Source of the DNA: Plumapathes pennacea
Lineage: Eukaryota; Cnidaria; Anthozoa; Antipatharia; Myriopathidae
NCBI GenBank assembly: GCA_964036295.1
Contig: OZ038468.1
Location: 18,540,683-18,604,682, forward strand
Length of the DNA: 64,000 nt
Direction of reading: 5' to 3'
Shown here: positions 34,901 through 42,400 of the stretch, in pieces
How positions within the stretch are numbered: the first letter of the stretch is position 1
Layout: every line of letters starts with the position of its first letter
Program-made: the position numbers and the translations under genes
Notes under the pieces: model-generated
Database searches by the model: none
Seen by the model: only the letters and a program-made list of their open reading frames with translations
Told to the model about the DNA's origin: nothing

Positions 34901-36486
34901 GCCAGCCAGACTGTCCATTTGCAGATTCCTGCCACGACGGCGTATTTACAATTAGCCTCCAAACAACACTAATCAGCGAAAATCTGCAAATAAGCGTACA
35001 CTAAGCAAGGATGCTCTGTGATGATTTTGGCTTCTTTTGGGAGACGCACGCGGTCGTACGTATTTTCCTCAACACTGATCGCGTGACAATTGAGCTTAGA
35101 ATCTTTCGAACGCTTTAGAAAGGTTAATTTCAACTTTAACACGAATTCGCTCAATCTTGTGACTTGTGTAAATAGCACGGTCTGCTGTATATTCGATTTC
35201 CGAGAAGCTAAACTGGAAATGTGGCTTCGGTTTTACGTGATGATATGCGGTCTGTGTTTATATCATCGAATTACAAGGTAAATTTTGAGATTAGAAAAAC
35301 TCCATGACAGCTGGACAACTTTATATTCGATACTCCTAAAATAATTATTGGAAGAGAGCAAATTCCTCTGACTCCAATGGAACACAGGGCTTAATTTGCA
35401 AATCGAGCGAATATGCCTGAAGTTAGAACAGTAACAGCACAAAAACGGAAATTGTTGTTATATACTTACTCTGGTGGTCGAGCTCTGTGGGACGAACGCC
35501 ATACATGCCTCTGTGAAGCAAAGAAAAAGCCAAATTCAGCGAGGAAGTTCTAAAGTGGCAACTTTGCCGACCAGATCGCAATTTATGCACGATTTACAGG
35601 GCCACAATGCGTGCAGAAGAGTCAACAAACACTTTTGACATGCAAATCTACACTTTTGTGATTCATGAACAACTCGTTAAACCATCAGACTGGCTGATCC
35701 AAAAGATGTATTCTCAAGGAAGAAGATCATTCTTCGCCTTTGAACAACAGTTGTTTAGTTTATTAAAGTAATAATGGAACTTATTACTTTTGGTTGGGTT
35801 CTGTAGGCGAAAAGCTGTACTCTAAAGTTAACCGCTTTTTAATATCGATCTCGTTGTAAACTAACTTCTACATGTCATCTGAAGATTAATTCAGAGCAGG
35901 AACTACAAACTAGCGGTGACTTTGGTCAAATGTTGTGGTAAATTCCAACGGAACGAAAGAAAAAATACAGAGGCCATTACTGAATAATCTACAAATGTGT
36001 CGGGGTGTTAAAAAGCTGTGCTCGCTTTACGTAGTATAACTTTTAAGTACAGGTTGTCTGAATTGAAATCGGGCAGTGGAATTTGGTTTATGGCGATGCT
36101 ACCACCGTGAAATCCTAAGTGGGCCAGCCACAAATCTCCGACAGTGCAATTTGAATTAACCAACTCGTCGAAGCTTTTATCGATGCGAATTGGCAGATCA
36201 AAATTTCCACATGATTTAATTCAAAAATTACTAAGCGACGCTGAATGGCAAAGCATTCAGGCCATTGGGTCATTCTTCCTAATGACATCTAAAAATGAAA
36301 CTGAGTTAGTGCAGAAAATTAGCCCAAGACTCCTACTTCTACACACTGCCTTCGCTAATAATACTTAATGGTCAATATTGCCGATTGTTGGACTTGTGTG
36401 TTGATTTGGGAAGCTCTACAGTACACTAAACACACGAGCAACTTACCTTGGGGTTTCGTGAAGGCCTTGGTAGCTGTTGAATTCAT
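5606..36486 (-). CDS. ARHGEF28-like: RhoGEF of the AKAP13/ARHGEF28 (p190RhoGEF) type, 49 coding exons, 1518 aa
   Basis: Start ATG at 36486 and stop TGA at 5606. All 48 introns have GT donors and AG acceptors, and the exon lengths add to 4557 nt with each junction in phase, which strongly supports the model. Domain order: N-terminal p190RhoGEF/AKAP13 homology region (about 28-180), ankyrin-like segment (181-238), long Ser/Lys-rich linker (239-872), DH domain (about 884-1080), PH domain (about 1105-1222), helical stretch (1248-1292) and a disordered tail. Dbl-family DH-PH proteins exchange GDP for GTP on Rho GTPases; this subfamily acts mainly on RhoA at cytoskeletal sites. No C1 zinc finger (HX12CX2C type) appears before DH, unlike vertebrate AKAP13, ARHGEF28 and ARHGEF2. 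The subfamily call rests on the joint presence of the N-terminal region and DH-PH. Exons are listed in the five part entries. Confidence 0.9.
5866..6004 (-). repeat. SINE-like fragment, copy 2
   Basis: Shares with 32590-32745 the blocks ATGATAAGGGA, TAAGTGCACC, GGTTCTTT and GACCGCCATTTTA in the same order. The tRNA-like head is absent here. It lies in the intron between RhoGEF exons 48 and 49. Confidence 0.55.
6365..6625 (+). repeat. Dispersed repeat, copy 2
   Basis: Same family and orientation as about 4345-4535, two kilobases away; both share the ending TTTGTGCAAYGACCGCTGAC. It lies in the intron between RhoGEF exons 47 and 48, next to exon 47. Confidence 0.6.
8155..8372 (-). mobile_element. 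MITE family 1, copy 1 (about 220 bp)
   Basis: Carries GGATTA/TAATCC end motifs and an internal block (AGCTTGTTTTAGCTGAATACG) found in opposite orientation at 21824-22060. Homology stops at about 8372, ten bases from the donor of RhoGEF exon 42, so one terminus is trimmed at the splice site. Confidence 0.75.
8719..8749 (+). repeat. (CAA)n microsatellite
   Basis: About ten CAA units directly beside the donor of RhoGEF exon 41. The Asn- and Val-rich open frames across it are repeat artefacts. Confidence 0.9.
8755..9909 (-). CDS. RhoGEF part 4: exons 37-41, PH domain following DH
   Basis: Exons: 9838-9909, 9686-9767, 9432-9517, 9209-9345, 8755-8804. The strands SSKLLHDGVFMWKTARGKLV, CLVFVMEDMLVFLQEKDQKY and LKSLMVREVATDNKAIFLVS, then EMYEIVCESVDSKKRWMKWI, give a full PH fold ending in the C-terminal helix with its invariant Trp. 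LVFLQEKDQKY is typical of the AKAP13/ARHGEF2/ARHGEF28/ARHGEF18 subgroup, whose PH domain can bind activated RhoA as feedback (family knowledge). Exon 37 is an unusually basic DH-PH linker (KVTITYKGGKKLK). Confidence 0.92.
9588..9648 (+). repeat. 9-bp tandem repeat (GTTCACGTA)n
   Basis: About six imperfect units of GTTCACGTA in the intron between RhoGEF exons 38 and 39. Confidence 0.8.
10181..13724 (-). CDS. RhoGEF part 3: exons 28-36, DH (Dbl homology) catalytic domain
   Basis: Exons: 13673-13724, 13252-13304, 12816-12909, 12130-12209, 11747-11830, 11440-11481, 11112-11229, 10422-10471, 10181-10231. The run KRQDVIHELIQTEVHHVRTL is the CR1 helix start of Dbl domains of the AKAP13 subgroup. 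IFSRGMREKLGMNPDTVNQM, FSEQRGKSMKDAYGVFCSKH and ITLVTQRLTKYPLLIEAIVK follow; the last is the CR3 helix, the strongest DH signature, which contacts the Rho switch regions. The module is complete, so catalytic activity is likely. The intron before exon 28 contains a whole LINE. Confidence 0.93.
10632..11034 (+). repeat. 42-bp minisatellite, about nine units
   Basis: The core AGCGACCAGCTCCAGTTACG followed by ACCACTATTATGAAACCCCGTA repeats with a 42-bp period; later units carry an extra CTCTCGTAAGCAACC block. Because 42 is a multiple of three, several frames stay open, giving false repeat-protein ORFs. It lies in the intron between RhoGEF exons 34 and 35. Confidence 0.92.
12976..13016 (+). repeat. 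(AAAT)n microsatellite
   Basis: About ten AAAT units, next to RhoGEF exon 30 on its intron side. Confidence 0.9.
13475..13650 (+). repeat. GTT/GGT-rich imperfect tandem repeat
   Basis: Imperfect trinucleotide array containing a duplicated block (GTAGTTGTTACTGTTCTTGTAG appears twice about 85 bp apart). Located in the intron between RhoGEF exons 28 and 29. The Thr/Val-rich open frames across it are artefacts. Confidence 0.85.
13797..15068 (+). CDS. LINE ORF1 protein: SAP domain, coiled coil, SGNH-hydrolase-like domain (423 aa)
   Basis: An intact reading frame. Residues about 10-45 (LKVSELKGKLADLGLSTQGS, then LLRDRLYSYL) match the helix-extension-helix of a SAP nucleic-acid-binding domain. Residues 105-165 look coiled-coil, and 206-230 are a Lys/Ser-rich basic stretch. 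Residues about 258-420 resemble SGNH/GDSL esterases: VMGDSMV carries the block I Ser (265), VGTND (316-320) is block III, and FHLN (401-404) supplies a candidate block V His. An Asp three residues before that His, common in this family, is not present (Lys at 399), so hydrolase activity is doubtful. Some CR1-like ORF1 proteins carry an esterase; the SAP addition is less usual. It probably binds element RNA as the retrotransposition chaperone. Confidence 0.85.
   Translation: MATRRVTSSSGLKVSELKGKLADLGLSTQGSNDLLRDRLYSYLNARSRREDDISGENPQNDTTMADEIASPIEAAVSIDRLAEDADDLLVINSQDSEAFDIKAKLDSVCEDIEVLKSNFESLKRSTDIPAKSSQIEALKRENVALKTKLKTVEAERGSLRLALTYLAKDLTGHNQNTIDKRNQKAQETIEKAHQNTEDAPWELVEAKSKSKSKPKQRNANKKNKGMNKGSSEQKEGQQPSSRPSESSLSQPSESVDRVTAVMGDSMVKYINGKRVSKSTGGKVYVKSFLGAKVKHMTRYATPTLEELKPDEVILHVGTNDLRHEEPRTIAEGIVDIANQIIYKNPGTDITISEIIRRGDDPSLDSKGKSVNKIVAQFGCSQNSWKVLKHTNITKQELYKGFHLNKDGSSAFAKNLIPHCSMDH
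15084..17946 (+). pseudogene. LINE ORF2 (APE endonuclease - reverse transcriptase), frameshifted
   Basis: Begins 15 bases after ORF1. An APE-type endonuclease is readable (LASLNITSLIPHLDELRVYL, INETKLDE, then FYLMGDFNCN in another frame, and ISNHSLIY). The reverse transcriptase shows NNYRPISVISVVAKVFERMV, FLDLKKAFDTVDHEILL, VPQGTILGPLLFLLYINDLP and the catalytic YADD. Frame breaks lie near 15400 (an A-run), 16000-16020, 16190 and 16920, and a short stretch seems lost between the two endonuclease halves near 15550. The copy cannot make a full enzyme. Confidence 0.9.
18178..18370 (+). repeat. GTGTCC/TATAGAG repeat, related to the element at 25974
   Basis: Contains TATAGAGGTGTCC twice, GACGGACACTCTC and GGTGTCCGTTATCAGAGAG. 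The same vocabulary (GCGGACACCTCTCTAAGG) is in the element at 25974-26130. Probably a degenerate copy of the same DNA element. Confidence 0.45.
18507..30289 (-). CDS. RhoGEF part 2: exons 6-27, low-complexity linker with several microexons
   Basis: Exons: 30171-30289, 30007-30056, 29748-29814, 29469-29582, 29300-29382, 28869-28959, 28205-28732, 27871-27898, 27606-27623, 27361-27441, 26523-26600, 25373-25432, 24769-24808, 23161-23241, 21368-21391, 21026-21071, 20545-20645, 20078-20190, 19875-19913, 19189-19244, 18807-18820, 18507-18575. Residues 279-295 and 356-383 are short charged helices. The 528-nt exon is Ser/Lys-rich and ends in KSYSYSCLADLKL, a motif resembling one in ARHGEF28. Later exons carry RSPTSMQRKISKGDSMISLA and KGLRRLSMLFGG, basic plus Ser sites typical of kinase or 14-3-3 targets (inference). 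The last exon (EAWSVTIDKK) corresponds to the segment just before DH in AKAP13. The 14-nt exon is the smallest; exact 3-nt choices at two acceptors are uncertain. Confidence 0.8.
18895..19124. mobile_element. MITE-like element, 17-bp terminal inverted repeats
   Basis: The left end TACCCTGGTTCCAGAGG (18895-18911) and the reverse complement of 19108-19124 (TACCCTGGTTCCAAAGG) differ at one base. It is 230 bp long and lies in the intron between RhoGEF exons 25 and 26. Confidence 0.8.
21197..21267. repeat. Near-perfect hairpin, 33-bp arms, 5-bp loop
   Basis: GCGTCCGTTGGCC...GGCACGAGG (21197-21229) pairs with CCTCGTGCC...GGCCAACGGACGC (21235-21267) with about two mismatches. Lies in the intron between RhoGEF exons 20 and 21. 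It would also form a stable RNA hairpin. Confidence 0.85.
21824..22060 (+). mobile_element. MITE family 1, copy 2
   Basis: Reverse-complement homologue of 8155-8372, with shared order GATTAGGCTAATCCTGGATTAG, GTGTAAACTTTCTTGTCATTTA and TCAGCTAAAACAAGCTTTTTAA. Ends in a CCCGGTTTTTCAAAG / CTTTCGAACAACCGG inverted terminus. Confidence 0.8.
22057..22281 (-). mobile_element. MITE family 1, copy 3, abutting copy 2
   Basis: Starts CCGGTTGTTCAAAGCCCAATTA and ends CTTTGAACAACCGGGCCC. Internal blocks (GATTTTGTTCAAAG, AAAGCTTCTTTTAGTT, TTTTTCAGGCTTAAAGATGGC) are diverged family sequence. It shares the CCGG junction with copy 2, suggesting insertion of one copy into the terminus of the other. Confidence 0.7.
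22568..23114. mobile_element. Long-TIR foldback transposon (Mutator-like, non-autonomous) with 10-bp target duplication
   Basis: The arm GGGTGTCTAGAAAACTAAGACC at 22568 is mirrored at 23114, and arms of about 55 bp continue with AAGACCTAAGACCTCGAAAAC repeats. The flanks are a perfect direct duplication, AGATTCTATT at 22558-22567 and 23115-23124. A 10-bp duplication with long inverted repeats fits Mutator-like MITEs. It contains a nested second element. Confidence 0.88.
22637..22868. mobile_element. Nested MITE inside the 22568-23114 element
   Basis: Terminal inverted repeats GTTCACACCAATGCTTAAACCTG at the left and CAGGTTTAGTTGGTGTGAAC at the right, about 232 bp, sitting within the outer foldback. 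The order of nesting shows that the outer element inserted first. Confidence 0.7.
23903..24132. mobile_element. Foldback MITE, about 95-bp arms
   Basis: AAGGCCGTTTCACAATGGACGCG at the left matches CGCGTCCGGTGTGAAATGGCCTT at the right. The arms continue through GCATGCGACAA, AAATTAGAT, GGTCATTCCTTCAATC and ATTCACACC. Intron between RhoGEF exons 18 and 19. Confidence 0.85.
25880..25977 (+). repeat. (ATT)n microsatellite
   Basis: About thirty ATT/TTA units preceded by ATTATA repeats; the adjacent DNA element is inserted in or beside it, since ATT-rich sequence resumes after 26130. Confidence 0.95.
25974..26130. mobile_element. Short DNA element with TIRs TACAGTC...GACTGTA
   Basis: The left end TACAGTCAACTCTCTCTAAGCGGACACCT is the imperfect inverse of AGGTGTCCGCCTTAGAAAGAGCGGACTGTA at the right end (157 bp). 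TA sits at both borders, so a TA target duplication (Tc1/mariner-like) is possible. Confidence 0.7.
28028..28203 (-). repeat. Dispersed repeat family 2, copy abutting the exon 12 donor
   Basis: Contains TGCATTTTGAGCTTGAGAGTGAAA and, toward exon 12, AACTTGAAGTTGATCAGCTTAC, whose complement matches GATCAACTTGAATTTTCTCGC at 52490. Other copies lie at about 300-480, 20830-21020, 25150-25235, 52320-52460, 52490-52630 and 60140-60325. The element border coincides with the exon 12 splice donor (28204-28205). Confidence 0.6.
30486..36486 (-). CDS. RhoGEF part 1: exons 1-5, N-terminal homology and ankyrin-like segment
   Basis: Exons: 36447-36486, 35470-35510, 33432-33579, 32958-33269, 30486-30660. 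Exons 1-2 encode a short variable leader (MNSTATKAFTKPQ...). Exons 3-4 encode residues 28-180, including FFLVFDGSKQRHITTAQQL and LDLPSSWNVLEG, patterns I recognise from the N-terminal region of vertebrate AKAP13 and ARHGEF28. Exon 5 (GQETLLHLAARLGFKQLATF onward, 58 codons) is a degenerate ankyrin pair followed by DRQGKSPADIASEKG. In vertebrates this region is a regulatory and partner-binding segment. Introns here are large and repeat-rich (SINE and foldbacks at 32.0-32.9 kb). Confidence 0.85.
32043..32240. mobile_element. MITE-like element, 19-bp terminal inverted repeats
   Basis: TTAGTATATACCACGCAAG (32043-32061) against the reverse complement of 32222-32240 (TTAGTATATACCACACAAG), one mismatch; 198 bp. 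It lies between RhoGEF exons 4 and 5. Confidence 0.8.
32241..32347. mobile_element. Palindromic foldback, about 50-bp arms
   Basis: AACAATTATTCGCCTCAGTG...GGTGAATAGCGGTGGATATTT pairs with AAATATCCACCGCTATTCACC...GGCGAATAATTGTT around a loop of about five bases. It directly abuts the 32043-32240 element. Confidence 0.85.
32580..32882 (-). mobile_element. tRNA-derived SINE
   Basis: On the minus strand the head reads GAGCTACCACAGTGGCCAAGCAGTTAA (A-box-like, near 32870), then GGGTTCGAACC (perfect B box, near 32810), as in a class II tRNA with a variable arm. The body then runs to about 32590 and shares several blocks with 5866-6004. The head does not end in a tRNA acceptor pairing, so this is a SINE rather than a functional tRNA gene. 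Confidence 0.7.
33580..35469 (-). other. Intron 2 of the RhoGEF gene
   Basis: AT-rich. No coding exon, repeat array or inverted repeat is evident to me. Confidence 0.45.
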
Positions 36487-36923
36487 TCTAGAAGTTGGCC
36501 TCTAATTTGATTTCTGTAAAACGGGACCGCAGGGAGGCAAAGAAATCCCCGAGACAAATCCAGGCAACCTTTAGCTCAATCTCTAAAGCGAATCAGCGGC
36601 ACTTGTAAAGTCCATAACTAACTCATTTCCCAGTGGAAGGCTTCTCATGATATTAAATGGTCAATATGGCAGGTAACCACGGATATATTTATCAGAAACC
36701 AAGTGCTATTACGACGCCATCTTCAATGCAACGAGATGTTTCCCGGACCGGCATGATCGCGAATCAAGCCCCATTCAAGTTAACAACACTCCAAGCAGGC
36801 TCCAGGATAAAAATGCGAACCATAAATTTTACCCACCGAGTAACGCCGAAATCAACTGAAATTCTAGACGGTTACTACAGGATACTGTCGCTCTTCACAC
36901 ACAGAAGGAACCAACGAAGATCG

Positions 36924-36931
36924 TGACGTCA
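36924..36931. promoter_or_regulatory. Palindromic CRE-type site upstream of the RhoGEF
   Basis: TGACGTCA, the full CREB/ATF consensus, lies 438 bp upstream of the RhoGEF start codon. A single 8-bp site can occur by chance; its position in a plausible promoter is the only support. Confidence 0.35.
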
Positions 36932-37634
36932 CACCAAACAATTATACTCCCTCCTCCCCCACTGAGTCGTCTTTTGCCTTTCCTGGGCGCCCGCGATCCT
37001 TTCCTCCGCGACGTTCTTTTTTCTTGTTTGTAGTTACTCTTTGTTGTTTTTGACGTTTTTTTGTTGTTTTATTTTGGCTCTTTTCACTCTACTCGGGGAG
37101 GAGGGAGGGAGCAAATAATGCTTGCTTGCTTTTCATAGTTAAACACAAATTTGACCAGCCTGGAAAATAAAACAATTTCATAGCCAAATCAAAAGGCAAA
37201 CATGAGTATTCATGCCGCATAAACCACTCAAAAGAGTCTGTTTTTGGAGTCTATTTCCGTGTGCAGTAAGTTATTCATAAACGTCAGAGTTATATTGGGT
37301 ATATAATTGATTTTTATTAAAAAGTGAATTGAAGAAGTTTCAGTTTTAAGTGGAGTCAAACGTCCCGTTGTACTGTTTTCTTCCACGTTAGTACTTCCTG
37401 ATTTGCCGGCCGACATTTTCTCCCAGGAAAAGCCGTTTTCTTTCTCCACAAGTTGCGTTAATTTTACTAGAACTGGCTGTACAGTTACGCCGATTTGTTG
37501 TGGAAATCAGATCACAATTTTCGCACTGCCTTACCTCAAACAAGAGCCGAGCGCCAATAAACTCTTTAGGAGCACAAAACACAAATCGTGACAATCATGG
37601 TATTTAGAGAAAAAAAAAATGAAAAAAATGAAAG

Positions 37635-37658
37635 AAAATGAAAGAAAGATAGATAGAT

Positions 37659-37697
<39 letters not shown>

Positions 37698-37712
37698 ACG
37701 AACGAAAAGAAA
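37635..37712 (+). repeat. (GAAA)n microsatellite
   Basis: GAAAATGAAAGAAAG followed by about nine GAAA units, with GATA interruptions. Confidence 0.9.
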
Positions 37713-39465
37713 AGACAGCCAAAATTTGTACAGGTGTGTGCCAAAAATGAAATAGCAGCCAACTGAAGACGCAAGGGATGTTAATTTCCCGCGCGTACTT
37801 CCTGGTATCAAATAAGACGTACTCGATCACAGAAGACTGTTGTGGCTTGTAGTAGTTTCATAAGGCCGATATACTGACGAATCTGTCGTATGTCAAGCTC
37901 CCGTACGACACGCTTGACTGCCGATAAATTGTACGTGATCATTTTCAAAATGTTTTAAATTCTGATGTGTCGTGTATTGAGATCGTTCTAGTTTAGAGTA
38001 GAGAACCCGGCTGAGATCGATTAACCAAAAAGAAATCATGTGCTTTTGGCCAACAAACTGCAGAGTTTTGATGCAAGACAAACTTTTTGAGTTTGTTCCA
38101 GCTCAAACGACACAACTAGGGCTATTAAAGTTGTTTTTGTGAACGACAGCTTTTCGTTTTCAGGTTTGTAACTACAACGAAGTTTAGCCGGACAGAAATC
38201 CAGGGCTAGTCAAATTGAGTTTTGCCGATCAACCGGATCAGAAATATTCTTTTAAAGTTAAGAAAAAAGCCGTCTATTATGACCCCCACTAAGAATTCTT
38301 GCAATTTTTATCTGGATATGTCATCCCAGTGCAGAAATAGAGGCATTTATAAGCGAAGACGAGAAAAGTGCACTGTCATATTGCCTGCATATTTAAGATT
38401 TGACACAAGCAAAATTAAATGATTGTAAATCAAACTTCGTGACAGGTCATTTTTAAATATTCAACACTCTGAAGGAAGAATTCAGTCAAGGGCGCTGTAC
38501 ATGGGATTTAATTCACTTCAACCTCACCAGTTTATTTTGTTCGGATCTACAGTACTCCTTCTTAAGGCAGCCGTCAATAATCAGGCATGGGGTCACATAA
38601 CATTGCAGGCTCTCCAGGGATGAGCTGAATTCTGACACACTCGGGCTCCATCCCGCACACGTATCTGTTTTTTGATTGAAACTGCAAACTTAAGTTTTTC
38701 TTTGCAGTTCAGACTTCCGTTGACCAGACGTAAAAGGTAAAAACGGAAATTTTTGAAAACGGCATTTTCATACACTGGTGTGGACACCCGAAACCGGAAC
38801 ATTTCGAAGACGGTGACGTTATGATGACCACGTACGCTTTGAAAACGCTATGGTGTGGACGGGACAAAACGTAATCGTGTGGACGGATTTTTTTTTTTTT
38901 TTTTTGAGAACGGAGAAAAAAAATCCTTTTTCGAACAAGAAAGGAAGTCAGAATTATTTTAAGAATGCATCTAATCCCTCACACTCAACCTAGAAACTTC
39001 CAACTTAGCTGTCCAGAGCCGGGTGACCACTCAAGCGCTACCTTGGTGACACATAGCAGCAGTGTTTACTTCTGACTCCTGAACTGCAAATGAACTCTAA
39101 AGGTATGACCACTCAAAAGGAAAGCTCTCTGACTAGTGGTAACGTTTTTATCAGTGGAGTTTCTTGTTGTTGTTTGGCATGGCAAAGAATCCGGCTTTAT
39201 TATCAATCATTGCTACATCAATTACGAAAACAAGAAACTGTAAAAGGCTAGAATTCCACTACACAACGTAAACTGAAGAACTCGGTTCTTCAGTGTGGCT
39301 TCGGCTCCTTCGGTAGTCGGGACAGATGCGTTTTTGTTGCACTGCGGCTTATAGTGGCTCAATTTTCATCCAGTGAATACATCGTCCATGGCATTCGCAT
39401 TCTGATGTATATGTATAATACTGTTATTGTAAACTGGACTTTTAGATCTTTAACTTTCATTCTTA

Positions 39466-39496
<31 letters not shown>

Positions 39497-42400
39497 ACTG
39501 TGATTTTAATCACCGGAAATTAGTCAGCGTCCATTGAAATTTATTTACGTATATTCCGCTGTGTGATCTATAACTTACCTCGAGGATCCTGCTAGAGGTT
39601 TCGTTCCCCGCAGCTGGAACTCATGTCTGCGCATGTACACGGATTTCGGTGAAAATGGCAGCAAGACTGTGACATATGACTGTCGTACTTAATGTGTTGT
39701 TCCCGATGCGAGAAACATCCGCGGTCCAATAGAAGAAGAATCCGAGAAAGTCTCGTAACGCATTGTGGTAACAAATATCCTGCTTGTGCAGTGAATAATT
39801 TGCTCTGAGCGAAAGTCATGCTACTAGTCATTCACTATTGCCCAGTTGGAGGAATCTCTCGCATGGAGCCAGTGGAGCGCCCACCCTTGTGGTCACATCA
39901 TCAACTGTTTAAGGTGGTCGGCCCACTGAGTCAAGAGCTTCAGTCCAAGTATGCTGGGCACTTAGCGATTTGACTAAGTTGTCTGATAGATTGAGTGGTT
40001 GAGTGATCACACAAGATGCAGTGGTTGTCTAAAGAATTAGAAGCTTAAAATATTCCGCTTGCAAGCACAAATGCTTCAATCACTATCACCGGCATTGAAA
40101 TGACCCTGCATTGCATATAAAACTGTAACAATTCATACAACATCACAAAGACAGATCGGATACTCTTGTAGCAATATATACTTCCTTGGGGCAAACAAAA
40201 TCACTACGGTCTCGAAATGACTAAACGAAAAGCGATGTAGCTAAGAAGGACCTTTCGGACAAATAATAAATTTTTCACCATGAAGCACTTAAAAATGTTA
40301 GGTCGGTGTAAAAGCGCTTTCGAAAAATAGACGTGACGTCATGTGCGCATGACGAAAAGAACGGTTTTCGAACCACTGAGATTCTGCTGACTCAGTCTGC
40401 CATTGTTTAGCCGAATTTAGAAATTGGCCTGTGACCCAGCGATTACCTTACTTCAGGGCAGCAAAGCAGGGAAAAATCACCACAATACATACATGCACAA
40501 CAAAATACAACATTTTATTATTACACCTGCTGTATTTTAATTTTCCCGGGTCAAGGTTTGACAGGATCGAAGAGTATTTTTAAGTCCACATGGCCACGAA
40601 GGAGCCAAAACTGATTTAGACGTTAGAGAACAAAAACACAATTAAAAATAAGTCTTAATTGGCTTAAAAGTTGTTTGTGAACGAAGGTCAAAGCGACGAC
40701 AAAGTCAATGGCGACGACAAAAATTACCGATCTATAAATAGTTGTTTTTCACTCATTTAAATCTGTATTTCTTCGCGTTAATAATAATCGGATTGTTTTG
40801 GGTTCTAGTTTTTATTTTCAGTTCGACAGCTTCCGATTGTGGGAAACCTTGGCATTTGACACAAAACTGCAGTGAATTCACTGTTGCCACACAAATTTCC
40901 AGTGGAAACAATTAAACCCATGCAACAATTTCCCGTTAGCTGAACCAATTTTTCTTGCAACTTGTTTTTGACAAGGATCAGTGGAACTGGTCTTTGTTTT
41001 TGCTAAATACATAAATCTCTCTTAATCACAGTGTTTATTATCATTGCGTATTTTTACAAGTCGCGGGCGGTGTTTTGTCGGTCCGTACGATAAGACAGAG
41101 ACAACAAAACGACTCTTGAGCCTTAAACCAAGGTACGAGTGTTTTTTGATAATGGGCCCTCAACTTTTTCTGAATCTGTTTCTCTAACATTGCATGCAAA
41201 GCACGTAGAGATATTCCAAACTCGCACTCTAACCCAAACAGTAAACTATAGTTGTGCAAGTTGCGTGCACGGCAGCCGGCCAACTCATCGACATGGGTGA
41301 AAAGAAAGTGAAAGTCTAAGAATCTTCCAAATCTGAAATTGCCTGGCTGTTTAAGGTAATGGAATTCCTAATATCTGCAACACACTTTGAAACTGTGACA
41401 AATATTTTATGTGCTCCGGCCTGAGTCGCCATTCGTGCACTGTAGCTTCCGTTGGTCAGACCATGCTGTGCCGCAAAACTGAAAAACAATGAGGCCGCTG
41501 GTTCGCGTGACTGTCAAGTAATAAGCTTGTGCCTCATACAAGAGTCACACCTGATGCAAGTTAGCTATGGTGTAAGCTTTGATGAATTCCTTGTTTATAC
41601 TAAAACAATATCTGCTTTGTGCCAGGAAATTTTCTTTCATCCTCACTGGAATCTGGATTTCCTTTTTCGGAAGTCTAAACCGATCACAGTCCTATCAGCC
41701 TTTCCCTTTTGAGCACATAAGGAGTTACCTAAAAAAAATTGTTGACCATGAGTCCACGGAAAGTCTCAATTAAATCACAATATGCCCCCGAGCTAGTCGC
41801 GTGGTATACAAGGACTTTTTTCAGGTAGTTGTTTTTAATCACATACCTTCTCACAGAACAAGTTATTTTGTCTAAATTAAACACCGTGAATTGCACAAGA
41901 CAGTCAGACCACTGAAATATGAATCGACCTTAGTACTAAAATACAGACACATTAAAGTCCGCTCGTGAGTGAACGTTACAACGTAATTGTTACAGCGTAA
42001 TGGACGCTGTAACAATGGAGGGTAGCAATTATGACGCTTTAAGGAAATGTCCGCACTTACGAGACTGTACAGACCTTAACTGAACTAGAGTTTAAACGAG
42101 TTTCGTTAGAGGCGTCCGTAAGTAGAGATGTCCGCCCAGAGAGCTTCCACTGCATACCCCCCTTTTTTTTTTTGAGCTTTCAGTTGTACAGTGACCTTTT
42201 TGTCCTGTTGCAAGTGCGGTCATTAGGTGATTTTAACTCCGTTCTTTCTTTTGGACATCTGCCAGTGGACGGGATGTGCAAGTTGATTCAGCCGATTCTC
42301 AGAAAGGCGCGCCTTTGCCGATCCAAACGGACAACAGAATGAAGTAGTGGAAGCACTCCACTAGCACTCTGGTAAGCCTAGAGTACAAAGCAAATCAAAA

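Noticed and set aside
36657-36926. 89-codon plus-strand ORF upstream of the RhoGEF
   Set aside because: Could suggest a divergent gene, but there is no domain, no downstream exon and it overlaps the likely RhoGEF promoter.
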